From positions 121,155,930 through 121,219,929 of the forward strand of contig CM046444.1 of assembly GCA_025506515.1 (NCBI GenBank): DNA of 64,000 bases. Direction: 5' to 3'. The DNA is from Flaveria trinervia. Its lineage: Eukaryota; Streptophyta; Magnoliopsida; Asterales; Asteraceae. Positions 22,206 to 34,616 of the stretch are shown here, in pieces; position 1 is the first letter of the stretch; each line of letters starts with the position of its first letter. Made by a program: the position numbers and the translations under genes. The notes beneath the pieces are model-generated. The model ran no database searches. It was not told where the DNA came from and worked only from the letters and a program-made list of their open reading frames with translations.

Positions 22206-25200
22206 ATGGCTACACAAATGAGCCCCTGTTCTTCATCTTCCACCTACTTCTCACCATCTTCACTGAATCAAGAAGCCTTTTTTCCTGCAAAGTTCTTCAA
22301 TTTCTCAAGAAAATCGTCTACCTGCAGATGGGGTTTCAAGATTCATTCAAGAATCAATCCAAAAGATCAGTTTCAACTGAAATCTGCAAATGGGTATCCT
22401 CTTAATGCAGTTTCTTTGCAGGATGGTGAGTTCCCAATTTTCTTTTCCGTATCAGTTGTTCTTCAATTTTGTGATTGATTCTAACTTATTTGTAAATGCG
22501 TACGTCTATTAGTGGATGTAGGACCTTAATTTGATTTTGCCCAATTTTGTTATTAACTACCGTTGATTCTATCGCTGGAGATGTATTTTGAGTTTATGAA
22601 ATCGAACTGCAGAATGCAAGAAATTTGAAATTGTTGATACAATTGTAACTTCTGCAATCTACCCTAGTAATCGAATTGCATTTTAAATGAATTTAGTATC
22701 ATATCAAGTCCAATCCTAAACGTCAATTATTGTCTTCTAAATATCAAAATGCATAGCTTGTTTTGACTTATTCAGATAAATTGCCGTTAATATTCACAAT
22801 TTTACTTTCATCAAACTTTTGGAAATGTTGTATATGCTGTTAAACTCTTAAAAACATATCCCAAATAGTATAGAATTTGATTTGGTGACTCATTACAGTT
22901 GTTTCAAACACTGTTATGAATCAATAGTTTCTGTCTTCTTAGTCTTGAATTTAAAGGTCTAAATAAACGCGTAACATGTAGTTTTACAAGCCAAACGAAA
23001 TAAATAAAATGCTAAAATTGAGGGAAAACCATCAACGTTAAAATCAAGACACCGGATGAGGGAATCCGAATGCGAGAACCAGTGGTGGTTTGTCACGATG
23101 TGACACATGTTTTAACATTTCGTCTGTATTTTATGGGCTTGTAACACCGAAGGGTTCAAAAGTTGTGCCCTTTTTAAGTAGTCCCTTTTCTAGCTCACTT
23201 GCTTTTATCAGGTTGCTCCAAATACGAGTCGTCCAATTCTTGTATCAGCTCCGTGTCACCACTCAGACGCTTGTTCTTGATCTCTTGTTGTCATTTTCTG
23301 ATGACTTTTCAAGTAGGTGCAGCAGAGAAGCCTTTAGCAAAAGAGCTTGTGTCACCAAAACAAACTGAATCCAATCTTAGTGTAACAGTGGTGGGTGCTT
23401 CGGGCGATCTTGCCAAAAAGAAAATATTTCCAGCCCTGTTTGCTTTGTTTTATGAAGGCTGTTTACCTCAGGTTATTCTCTTAATCATTCATTTTTACCT
23501 TAGTTTGTTTATATGCGATTAGTAAACCGAATCACTGGTTTAATGTGGATTCTGATGAAGCTTATTTACTATTTTTGAAGAATTTTATCATATTTGGTTA
23601 TGCTCGAACCAAAATGACCGATGAGCAGCTGAGAGAAACGATTAGTAGAACATTAACTTGCAGAATTGATAAGAGGTAAAGCTAGATACTTTGTTCATAA
23701 TACCCTTCAACTATGCACACACTGTTGTTAATACGCGACATCTTCAGTGAGAATTGTGGTGACAAAATGGAAGAGTTTCTTCAGAGATGTTTTTATCATT
23801 CGGGTCAATACAACTGTGAGGAACATTTTGCTGAGCTGGACAATAAGCTAAAAGAGAAAGAGGTTTAAATTTCTTTGTTATATCTGTATTATTTTGATGT
23901 TTTGATCTGAATTCTTGTGTTATATGTTCTGTATATGTTAACATGAATTCTTATAAAAAAATTACAGGATGGAAAATTGTCGAATAGGTTGTTTTATTTG
24001 TCGATACCTCCATACATTTTTGTGGATGTGGTACGATGTGCTAGCTGCAAAGCTTCTTCAGAAACTGGGTGGACAAGGGTAATTGTGGAAAAACCATTTG
24101 GGCGCGATTCAGAATCGTCTGGCGAGTTAACAAGAAGTTTGAAAAAGTATTTAGCTGAGGAACAAATCTTTAGGTATGTGTCTGATAGAGGTGGCAATTT
24201 CAACCCATTGACTAATGAACAGGTCACTTCAAGATATGTTTTATCTCTGCTGAGTCAAATAAAAAGATTATCCAAATAAGGAAACGGGTCAACCCAACCC
24301 ATTTTGATCCAACGAAAAGTTACCTGTTTGGACCCGAGCCCGCTCCCTGACCTACCTATCTTTGCACATCTACTGATTCTTGAGGTTGGAAGTTGTTAAA
24401 TTTGTGAGTGTTTTCTCATTTTCAGGATTGATCATTACTTGGGCAAAGAGCTGGTAGAAAATTTATCCGTTCTTCGTTTCTCAAATCTTGTTTTTGAGCC
24501 ACTTTGGTCAAGAAACTACATTCGAAACGTGCAATTAATATTTTCTGAAGACTTTGGTACAGAAGGGCGAGGAGGGTGAGTTTATTGTCAAGCCAAATGT
24601 TCTTTTGCTTAAATTTGTATGCCTTATGGCTTATAAGTCAGATTAAATTACATGTTTCTCTTTGTTGTTAGATACTTTGACAACTATGGAATCATTCGTG
24701 ATATAATGCAAAATCACCTATTGCAAATATTAGCATTGTTTGCAATGGAGACACCCGTGAGTTTGGATGCCGAGGATATTAGAAATGAAAAGGTATTCTT
24801 AAGTTCTTCCATTTCGTTAGGTGTTTGAGTTTGCTTATACAAACCGCTTGTCTTTATTTTTTTAGTAGCATACCTATTGATTCCTGGTCCGTATAGGTCA
24901 AAGTTTTGAGGTCAATGAGACAATTAAGACTCGACGATGCAGTCATTGGTCAATACAAGGGTCAAAGCAAAGGTGGAAAGACATATCTAGGATACACAGA
25001 GGACCCCACAGTGCCGAACGATAGCCTGACTCCAACGTTTGCAGCTGCAGCTCTCTTTATCGATAATGCGCGGTGGGATGGTGTTCCTTTTCTTATGAAA
25101 GCCGGGAAAGCCCTCAATACTAGACGGTATAATATTTGTTTTTAAAAGTTACCATCTTTGACCGAACCTGTATAACTGCAACCCGTTTTGACACGACCCG

Positions 25201-25741
25201 ACGCGCAGGGCAGAGATCAGAGTTCAATTCAGACATGTTCCAGGTAACCTATACAAGAGAAACTTTGGGATGGATATGGATAAGGCTACAAACGAGCTCG
25301 TTCTTCGTGTGCAGCCCGATGAAGCCATTTATCTCAAGATCAATAACAAGATTCCTGGTCTTGGAATGAGGCTTGACCGAAGTGACCTGAATTTGCTCTA
25401 TAGAATGAGGTTTCAGAAATTCATTCCCCTACACTAAACCCTTGAAGCCAAGTATTTCATGATCTTAGTTTGAATATAATCAATAATGTAGGTACCCGAA
25501 GGAGATTCCGGATGCATACGAGAGGCTTTTATTGGATGCGATAGAAGGAGAAAGGAGACTGTTTATAAGAAGTGATGAGCTTGATGCTGCTTGGTCAATC
25601 TTCACACCACTATTAAAAGAACTCGAGACAAAGAAGATTACGCCGGAACTGTATCCTTATGGCAGCAGAGGGCCGGTCGGGGCTCATTATCTGGCGGCAA
25701 AGTATGACGTGCGGTGGGGAGATCTCTCAGCAGATGAATGA
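22206..25741 (+). CDS. G6PD: Plastidic glucose-6-phosphate dehydrogenase, ten exons
   Basis: It oxidises glucose 6-phosphate to 6-phosphogluconolactone with NADP+, the first step of the oxidative pentose phosphate pathway. Exons: 22206-22425, 23317-23471, 23581-23675, 23748-23862, 23968-24173, 24426-24575, 24672-24792, 24897-25126, 25209-25409, 25492-25741. All introns are GT-AG, the phases join exactly, and the product is 580 residues, normal for plastid forms. Residues 1 to about 70 are Ser/Lys-rich and poor in acids, a likely transit peptide. [10 protein letters not shown] (about 100-109) binds NADP, EKPFG (236-240) and RIDHYLGK (264-271) are the substrate and catalytic motifs. Cys152 and Cys160 are eight apart inside TCRIDK..ENC, matching the redox-regulatory pair of plastid isoforms, so thioredoxin control is likely. 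The sequence is closest in my memory to P1/P2-type isoforms; which one is unsure. The frame is intact. Confidence 0.95.
22990..23175 (+). repeat. Dispersed repeat in G6PD intron 1, second copy at 28428
   Basis: AAAACCATCAACGTTAA followed by ATCA.AG.C.CCG occurs in the same orientation at 23033 and 28453, with weaker likeness on both sides (GTTCAA.AGT and CCTTTTT further on). Class unknown. Confidence 0.45.
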
Positions 25742-26010
25742 TTACGATTTACATGTATATGCCCTTGTTCTTTGTTATAAGTGGTTTAGGTATCAAATAT
25801 GAACTCTTATTGAGCATTGTTTATTTAGTAGCATCATGTGAGCGGTTGGACCGAACTCGTGTTGTTACTATTTCTTCGAAAAATAGGTGTTTTCATCGCT
25901 AGCGACAAGTGATTTGCATTCACGAGTCTTGTGGTTGCTAAATGTTGTGTTTGTGTTATTAAAACATTCTTCTTCTGTCCCTTTCTTCTTGTTATTATCA
26001 TAAAAAGACG

Positions 26011-26141
26011 TATGCGATGTTTGATTTAACGCCTGCTTTACGTGGGGTCAGGGCCTATACGATGTATGATTTAACGCCTGCTTTACGTGGGGTCAGGGCC
26101 TATACGGTGTATGATTTAACGCCTGCTTTACGTGGGGTCAT
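26011..26141 (+). repeat. 45-bp tandem repeat, about three copies
   Basis: Units begin at 26011, 26056 and 26101 with TAT(A/G)CG(A/G)TGT and share TGATTTAACGCCTGCTTTAC, differing at a few bases; the third loses its last bases. It lies about 270 bases after the G6PD stop. Confidence 0.85.
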
Positions 26142-27369
26142 GGTAAATAAAACAAATGGTCTTAGTGGACCGGATGTTGTTTACATTCTTTTATAGAAAT
26201 ATATTAGAAATTACAGAAATATATAATCAGACTATTGATCATCAATATGTGTATCAATATATGATCATTGACATATGATGTTGTTTTGCTAAGTTCAAGA
26301 TTACAAATTTACAATGCAAGACAAGTGTAGTGTCATATTGTCACGGCCCGAATGAGGGATTATTTCGAAGGTAAGATTTTTCGTTCTATTAAAGATGTCG
26401 AAGTTGAAATACTGTCACATGTAGATATAACACATTGGGCATCGGGCTAACGACTATAGAACTTTAGGTTTGGATTCTTGTTGGAGCTCAACTATGTTTC
26501 TTCCTGGTATCGATTCTGGCTATCGAATTGCTTCCAAACACTACAAACTGAGTCAACCCGACTCATTTATCTTAACGAGCTCAAATTGTGGAATGTGGAA
26601 CATGACTATAAATCTGTTTTTGAGATAATTGTGGACTTGTGGTTGTTCAATATTGCGGTTAGGTCGTTGTACCTGGTATACTTAAATGTTTAATTATAAG
26701 TGCTTTTTAAAGAGAGCTTCATAAAGTCTTTGTTTGTTAACAAGATTTTAGTATTAAAAATTTTGGATTTGTAGAAAATAAGTAAAATATTAGTAGAACA
26801 ATTTATAATATACTTTTTATTAACTGCCTATATTTACATCTTGTAGAATTTTAACTCTCGACCTGTTTAGCAGATGTAAAACATCTTACACTAGAATATT
26901 CCCTAAAGCCTTATAAAGATTTAGATATCATGTTGTGCCACAGAATATACAATTTACCTAGACAATCACAGCCCTAAGGTTTCATTGTGAAGCCATTTGA
27001 ATATGGCCCTAACTAAGTGTATCTTTTTTACTCAATGTATCCTTCTATTGATTTGATTTATTTAGATTTTTTGATAAAAAAACGTCCATACGTCCATAGT
27101 GAGTCTCGTATACCAGGAACAACCTTTTTTCGGAGGCACATTCAATTAAATCGTAGGTTATTGTCATCTGGTTTTAAAACCTATCTAATTAGTGTACATG
27201 TAAAGCGTTCAGTTTGATCATACACGTTATAAAATTATTCCACTTGTGAAAAGATATCACACAATAACCAAGGTACAAGTTACACTTATTTTCTCATAAG
27301 TTGCATTTAAAAAGGAACTTAAAAGAAGAAGAAAAAGATTTCATAAAAGACATAAAAGTTTAAGCTTTC
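26142..27369. other. Intergenic
   Basis: No gene or repeat family recognised. Short open frames here (for example 26478-26693) show no domain. Confidence 0.4.
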
Positions 27370-27810
27370 CTATAGATGAAGTGAGGTATCCACTTCATGT
27401 TTATTTAAATCTACTTTCCAAAACTCCATCAACTCTTTGCTTTTAGCACGTTTTTGTGTCTCTTCTTTCTTGGTGCATAAACCAAGTCCAAGAGAAAGAG
27501 ATTCACAAGAACTTGATCTTGCATTCGTCACGTCAGGGTGCACGAATGATCGAACCGGTGGCTCATAACGGTTAGTTCGACCACCTTGACTCATGGGTTC
27601 AGGCTCAGGAAACAGTTTCAAAAGCTCCATCTCTTGTCTCTTCTCTCTCATTCTATGCAACTGCCTAAATCTTTCTTGTAGCAGAGCTATAGACAAACCA
27701 CCACCGCCACCACCACCGCCATCACAACCACCAGCACCACGGCCACCGCCTTGTCTTTGAGTTGAATGAAGAGCCATTAGTGATGTTTCTAGTCTAATTC
27801 TATTAACCAT
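27370..27810 (-). CDS. Small Gly-rich protein with EAR-like motif, unknown function
   Basis: 146 residues in one exon. In order: a short basic N-terminus; a Gly run near residues 21-38; a probable amphipathic helix of about 27 residues (LLQERFRQLHRMREKRQEME); a Pro/Arg linker; SLSLGLGL near residues 104-111, which contains an LxLxL EAR-type sequence; a Lys-rich stretch; and the tail EVDTSLHL. I know plant proteins of similar build but cannot name this one. EAR motifs recruit TOPLESS-type co-repressors, so a role in repression is a guess. A TATA box lies upstream at 27858-27865. The first Met (27810) would leave a leader of about 20 bases; Met12 (27777) is a possible alternative start. Composition and TATA box support a real gene. 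Confidence 0.7.
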   Translation of the reverse strand: MVNRIRLETSLMALHSTQRQGGGRGAGGCDGGGGGGGGLSIALLQERFRQLHRMREKRQEMELLKLFPEPEPMSQGGRTNRYEPPVRSFVHPDVTNARSSSCESLSLGLGLCTKKEETQKRAKSKELMEFWKVDLNKHEVDTSLHL

Positions 27811-27857
27811 GCATATGATATGTTCATGTGGTTATGTGAGTCTTATAATATAACACA

Positions 27858-27865
27858 TATATATA
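27858..27865 (-). promoter_or_regulatory. TATA box of the 27810 minus-strand gene
   Basis: On the minus strand TATATATA lies about 48-55 bases before the first ATG, with no other gene near. Confidence 0.55.
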
Positions 27866-28908
27866 GGGTAAATATTTTAATAATATCTTTAAGTGTAAGC
27901 CTCCCTTTGTTGATTTTGAGCACTAGATCCAAGGAGAAAGGGGGTTTGTGGAAACAAAAGGACTTTTTGAAGAGCTAAATGGTGTGAGAGAAAATACAAA
28001 AGCATTTGTAATGTTGTTTTTGTGAAATTATATGATTAGGTTTGATACTGTGGTCAAGATTTATATTTGGAAAGCTTTTAGCTTTGTAAAAGATGACTAC
28101 ATCTTTGGTTTTTTGCTTGTGTATTTTGTGCTTTTATTTTTATCTCCAAAATTCTGATTATTATGATATAATAACAACAACAAGTGAAACAGAACGAAAG
28201 CATAAAATATAAGAGATCACAGAATACTTTAAAGACTATAAATTAAAATATTATCGCATGGTTTGAACTCTCCCGACATGCTCTTATATTAACAATACTT
28301 AATTATGATTAGTCAAATTTTTGAGAATTTTAATCGAAAGCCAACCTAGGATTGAATATAACTATGTAAGTAAATGCTTGGAATAATAAATTTAAAGTAT
28401 CGTGTGTTTTCACACTAAAAACATACTAAATCATAAATGCAAAATTTGATGAAAAACCATCAACGTTAATATCAGAGTCCCGAGCATGGAATTTGGTTTG
28501 AATGTCTCATCCGTTTTGATGTTTCCGATCATGGCTTATGAGTCATGTACCACTAGACGTATCATAAGGTATTCGTGTTCAAGTCGGATCCTTTTTGCGA
28601 CTGTGTTCACTATGGCTTGCTACTCTATATGCGAATGTGACAACTTTTAAATAAAAAAATGAAGATGGCACTATATATTTTTTAAAATATTAGAGTATAC
28701 TATAATGTTTTTAGAAATAGATGTAAATTGTGCAATAACAAAATTAATTATGTTATGGGTCTGTGGGCCTCAATAGATTGCACAGTCCGGCCCTCACCAC
28801 TTGGCCCAAAGCGCATTTCAAAATAGGAAAGTCAGAGGCCAGGGCCCAATTGGTTGATGCGTTGGGGGCTTATTTTGAATTTTATAAATGTGATGTGATA
28901 CGTAGAGG
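27866..28908. other. Intergenic, upstream of the minus-strand gene
   Basis: Promoter side of the 27810 gene, plus the second copy of the dispersed repeat (28428-28605). Nothing else recognised. Confidence 0.4.
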
Positions 28909-29302
28909 TAGAGGTGGGTATAAAAACCAGGTTCGAACCCGAGTACGAGTATCCGATGAGAGGCATACCCGGGTTGTACCCGTTTAAACCCATAGGGTTA
29001 GAACCGGTTTTAGTTTTTGAGTTTTTTAGCGAACCCAACCAGACCCGGTTTAAACCCGAGTTGAACCCGGTATTGGACATACACACAAGAACAGAAAAGA
29101 AGAAAAAAACCCGATATTGGACCCGGTTCCGGACCCGACCCGGATCCAACCCTACCCTACACGAGTATGACGGGTAGGGTTTTCAAGTAAATGAACCCGA
29201 GCCGGGTTCGTACCCGGGTTCACCAATACTCGTGTGCAAAAAAATCCGATTGGGCCCAACCTAGTTTCGGGTACGGCCCAATACCTGGTTTGCTCATCGC
29301 TA
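28909..29302. mobile_element. hAT-type MITE, 394 bp, perfect 8-bp target duplication
   Basis: TAGAGGTGGGTATAAA..TTTGCTCATCGCTA flanked by CGTAGAGG at 28901-28908 and 29303-29310. Many ACCCGG / CCGGGT words inside. The terminal TAGAGGTGGG matches, inverted, the ACCCACCTCTA end at 56328. Confidence 0.88.
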
Positions 29303-29760
29303 CGTAGAGGTGTTTTAAAAGATCCAAATCCAAACGTCCAAATGAAAAGTCTGCAACCTTGAACCTAAACTATCCGAAACTTCAGATATCCCGAATAATC
29401 GTATTTTCAGATCAGATAATTATTTTAAATACATCGTATACTCAGGAATATATCAATACCCAAATTGTTTTATTTAACTATTGATAAAATCATATAAATA
29501 GTTTATGTGGTTTAACTAGATTGTATATTAAAATTATACATCTTATTAAAATGTGATGTTCAAATTCAACTGAATTCAAACAATGAAATTCAAACCTAGA
29601 TTTTTGTAATTCGAAATATATAATATGTATCTTTTAGTAAATAACGCAGATATTTTATGTGTATATAAAATATAAATTTGTTTAATCTATCTTTTTCTTA
29701 TCATAATCAATTTTACAAATTTAAAATTAGTTTTAAATTTTTCAAAGTTTTATACACCAA

Positions 29761-30335
29761 TTCAAATGTTTTTACTCTAATAAAATAGTAAGTGTGTGTG
29801 TTATTTGTCACCACCACATTCATTCTCATCAAACTTTTTTTGTTTCTCTCACTTATTAAATAACCATATTAATTACTAATAATATTATCTATTTATTTTT
29901 ACATTATAACTAGCTTTTTAATAAAAATAAGAAAGAGAATTGTTTTATTAATGCTATTTCTATAGAGATAGTTCATTTATAAAATGATTATTTTTCAACA
30001 AAAAATAAAATTATTTTTATGTAATATTTCAAAATTGGTTTTTTAAAGTAAATTTTTTATTAAAAAAATAATTAAAATAAGGAGTTATAGTAAGAAAAAT
30101 TTTAAAAACGAAAAATATTTAAAACATTATTTTAAAACAAAATGTTTAATTTAGCTTTGAAAAAACAAAAAATAAAATAAAATTTCATATTATTGTTTTA
30201 TTACTTATAGTTAGTACCTATACATAATTTCAATCATATCATGTCTTAGTCTATTATTTTATAATTAATAATTTTTATTTTATTTAATATTTTATTTATT
30301 CAACTCGTTTAATATACGAAGTTACTAAAAGCTAG
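29761..30335 (+). mobile_element. Non-autonomous Helitron, plus orientation
   Basis: Inverted relative of the 20560 and 38744 elements. Its 3' end has CTCGTTTAATATACGAA (decayed hairpin), then ACTAAAAG-CTAG followed by T. The left end (TTTTACTCTAATAAAATAGTA) aligns with the 5' end of the 20560 copy; the first bases are uncertain. Confidence 0.65.
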
Positions 30336-32000
30336 TAATCAATATAGCCCGAAAATGGATCCGATGAATATCCCTGATAAGATAATATGAAGCTATTGAT
30401 ACCACTAATTAAAAGGACACTCGATTAAATAGAGAAACATAATGTTGATGACTTGATGATAAGTCATAAATGAAAGATGTGTTTGATGCTCCAAAAATAT
30501 AATAAATATTAACGTTTATATAATACAACGACTAATCATTGTTTACTAACTGACAATTAAATATTTTAAGCGCTAAATGTTATTTTATTAAAAATAGGTT
30601 GTCGCCATTACGTGCTAGCGTCTAATGACTCGGATAATATGGATAATGTTAGGTTAATTCATGATTTGGTGGTGTTGCTTAAAAATAATTAATTAAACAT
30701 TGTGAAATGTTTTCAACTAATTAATGATGATTATTTTATTACACAGGTCGTGTGGTGTTCCTAAATTGTAAAAGATTAGAAAAAAATGGTATTCACAAGC
30801 ACAAATAAATCCCAAGTTTAATTCTATAAATATTTATAGTATAATTGTATTAGATTTTTGTAGAAAAATACAATGATTAATTCAATTATTACTGTTATGA
30901 TATAGACAATTGATACGATAATAGATGAGATATAATTTGACGTATAATATCATAACTAATTTATTGTACGAATCACGGTCGAGTTTCTATCAAATCAAAC
31001 CAATTTTATTTTTATTAAATATGAAAATATGATATAAAACTAAATATAAATCTAAACAAAAAAGATTTATAGTATAACTATATAAATTTGGTTCTGATAC
31101 TTTCTAATTACAATGTCGCCAACTCTACTCACGTGCGTTTCACGGATGCGTAAAATCGTCATTTATGATTTATGTATATAATTATTCTCATTCCCTTAAT
31201 TGATTATTCACAATACTTTCTTTATGTTTTTGTTCATTTTTAACGCCCTAAAGTATTATGTTGACCCGCTAGAGTGAAATTTTTTCACAACAAATCAAGA
31301 TAGGTTATTTTATAAAAAGTAAGGTTCAATAATAATTTAAACAAATAATTAAATATTGATAATTCTATATAGTGTCAGTCACACAACTTTTCTTTTTCTA
31401 CATTTATTTAACGCACATATACTATTGTATCTACCAAAGAATTCAAACGATGCATGGTTCATATCGTGAGATTTGTGAGCAAACATATAAGGGTCGTGAG
31501 TTCGAAACTTGTGATCTTTATCTTTTTTTTTCTTGGTTTTTTTGCTATTTTTTTTATCTTTTATTATACTTTTTTGACTTAACTCATTCTTTTTTATAAT
31601 TACCAGTCACAACACACGAGTCATAGCATTATTTTATATATTCCTTTGATTTCCAATAAGTTATTGTCATCGTTGCTGTAACATCATGTATTTTAAGGTT
31701 ATTTATAAGTTTGCATCGTTATTTTTGTAAGGACCAATATTGCTATACATGAAATTTATGGGTTATCTATGTTTATTTTTCTTTGTTGGCATTAAATTTT
31801 AAGTTATGAAATTTAATAATTAAAGTATTAAATTGTACAATAATAATAACAATACTAATACCGATAATAATAAATATAACAATATTAAATAATAATAAAA
31901 TAATAATAATATTAATAGTAATAATAATTTATAAAATGTTTTCAAACTTAAAATAAAGAATAATATTTAAAATTTGGAGTTTATTAACTCAAGGGGGTGT
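30336..32000. other. Intergenic, very AT-rich
   Basis: No gene recognised. A tRNA B-box-like word followed by a T-rich tail (GTGAGTTCGAAAC, 31496-31508, then T-runs) could be a SINE trace but is not enough to call. An (ATA)n-rich patch lies at about 31840-31930. Confidence 0.35.
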
Positions 32001-32004
32001 TTTG

Positions 32005-34307
32005 TTATTTTGGAAACTTAAAATAGGAAGTTTTGAAATAAAATAACAAAATGTAAACAACAGGGACTATATGTGTAGTTAACCAAAACCCGATTTCCTT
32101 TTTCCCTTTCCACGTAAATCCGGCCACTTTTTCCGGCCGAACTCCGGCGAGCCCGAAACCGCAACAAATGCCCTCGAAACCGACTCGAATTAAAGCCAAA
32201 TGACTCGCGAAGGCGTTTTTAACTTGAACCCGTGACTAATTGCGTTACTTTATTCGACATTTAAGGGAAATGAATCGAAATCAACAATCAAAATCGGTTC
32301 ATAACCGTTCAACGTATACAAGGGTCGATTAATCAAATTAAATGGTTGGAAACGTTCGTATAATCAATTCCAACCTTAATCTAGTGTTTAACTGGAGTTA
32401 AACTATCGATTAAATACATGTTAGTAACCGAATTGGTTGAACGGAACTTAAAGCTTGTTCGGCACCCTAACGTCCAAATTGAACCTATTTAACAGAGATA
32501 ATCATCCCATTCGTTCCCTTTAACCTCTCTAAACACTCAATTGCATAACAAACTCATCCCAAGGTCGGATTTTAACTCGCTGTTCTTCGTGTGTGAACCG
32601 AGATAAGCTAGAGCTTAATCACATATTTTAGATCGTAATCAGGTAATTTTAATACATCATTGTGCTCGATTAAGCTTAGGGATCAAAAGCCCTAAGGTTA
32701 ATCGAGTTGAAACACTCCAATCGGTGTTCAATTTGAATCAAAATGAAACTAGGGTTCATGCGATTTGGGGGTGATGTAGCATTTAGGGGTTTTAAGTATT
32801 TAAACAAAGCTTTACCGTGGCACGCTCCATACACCTGAGGTCCCCGGTTCGAATCCGGGGAACCCCACATTTTTTGTTTTAATGCTTTTTGGCCTTTAAA
32901 TAAACTCAGAAAATTTCTAAAAATTATAAAAATTCTTTTATGAATTTTAATTAACTTGTAAGACAATTAAATAAATTCTAAAATTTATTTGCACTTTTCT
33001 TTATACTCTAAATTAACATTACAATTAGCTTGTTTCTATAAAAAAAGTTGGATTTCAAATAATGGGTTAAATTACTAAGTTAGTATTAGAACAATCACCA
33101 TCAAATGTATGTTATTGTTAAAATGAAGATTTATTTACAAACTATCAAGATTTATTCAAGATTAAGATTTTATTAAAAATCCTAAAGCTAATGTTATAGT
33201 TAACTTACTTTTATTTAAAACTTAGATTTTAAATAATAGTTTTTTTTAGTATTTCAAACGTCGCCTTTAAATTATTTAAATCGTGCTAACTTCATTTAGT
33301 ATAAAACATCTCATTTAAACTTAATAAATCTTATAAATTATTATAAATATTTTCTCTTCTCATTTTTATATAAAACATATATATATTTATTAGCATTTAT
33401 TCCAAGATAATATAATTGATTTTTCATTCGATAAATATAATTGTTTATCAAAACCCCAAATATCAAATTGAAACCCTAGTCTCGTTTAACCATTAATATA
33501 TTATTAAACTTTAACCTTGTAAATATACATTTGTTTTAGGTGCATTGTGAAGGACTACGTTGAAACGTTGCTTATTATTATATTCATATTAATCATTAGT
33601 TATATTTTGATCATGTGAGTATTTTCATACCCCCTTTTAGTTTATTTTACACTTTTGGTGAAACATGTTACTTATAACTTTTGCACTTGTAAACTCGTTT
33701 GATACTTGTAAACTAATGGCAATTACTTACATGTTGTGATTAGATGACCTTTGTAACTACCATGTAATGTCGATTATATGTACAATCATTAACTATTGCT
33801 AGCCTGGCGACGTCATAGATTTATGGGCCTGACAAACCTGCTTGGTTGATCCAAGTACACTTAGCTAATCGTATATACTTGTAAATGTTTGAGACTTGTA
33901 AAACTTTGTCAAGGTTTGATTGTGCATTCTGTCTTATATCCCTAGTTACTTTGTTCTCTAACTTACAACATGAATTGCCATCTTTTATATACTTATGTAT
34001 TGCAAACTATGTAAATCTCACAAATATTATTGTTGACCCTTTATTTTAACATGTTTCAGGAAATACTCAAGCTTGATTTCTACTATTTGAAGCTCACACA
34101 TCTAGAAATGGATCTAGTTAAATAAAGAAAATAAAATGACTTGTTACATCTTATGTTATGCTTTTAATTTCTTTGAGACTTAAGATTGTAATAGTACAAT
34201 TGGAACTTATTTTAATATATATTTGGGTTATTAATAGCGTTATGTGGTTGTGAACGATCTTAACCCTCACACCTCGACGTTTCCGCCGTCAAGGTTGGGG
34301 TGTGACA
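32005..34307 (-). mobile_element. LTR-derived block, minus orientation
   Basis: The right end (34022-34307) is the same LTR terminus as 1-283, ending GGTTGGGGTGTGACA, so on the minus strand it begins TGTCACACCCCAACC. No PPT lies to the right, so it is a solo or 5' LTR. The left limit and target duplication were not found; 32005 is only where AT-rich background gives way to richer sequence. It includes a tRNA-like T-arm at about 32820-32868. Confidence 0.5.
32845..32868 (+). other. tRNA T-arm-like / B-box sequence
   Basis: CCCCGGTTCGAATCCGGGG forms a perfect 5-bp T-stem with a canonical loop and is followed by AACCCCACA and a T-run. No matching acceptor, D-arm or anticodon arm was found 70 bases upstream, so it is a tRNA fragment or a SINE/LTR-borne B box, not a tRNA gene. 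Confidence 0.45.
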
Positions 34308-34616
34308 GTCGCACACATGTAACAACATTCATAAATGCCGGTATGCGATCACGCTACAGCATGACTGCGTCTCGCTTTCAAAATTATTATTTTATTACTT
34401 TTACTTACCAATAAATTTTTTGTTCAAATTACTTTTTCTTAATTATCAAGCCACAATACGTGATGTTATCGTCATAATGCATGTAAATAAATTCAATGGA
34501 CTTGTTGCTACGTGTGGTAACTTCGGCAATGTTTCGGTTTAAATTTTAGTCAGAGATTAATATTCTGTCGCATCGCGAGTGTAAAAAAATTGGTTGATGT
34601 TTATTGGTAATGCGAT

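Noticed and set aside
31488..31600. SINE with B box and T-rich tail
   Set aside because: A single B-box-like word without an A box, clear ends or target duplication is not enough.
32676..32966. Minus-strand frame containing WGSPDSNRGPQV
   Set aside because: That peptide is the reverse translation of a tRNA T-arm-like sequence and is a well-known false protein in plant annotations.
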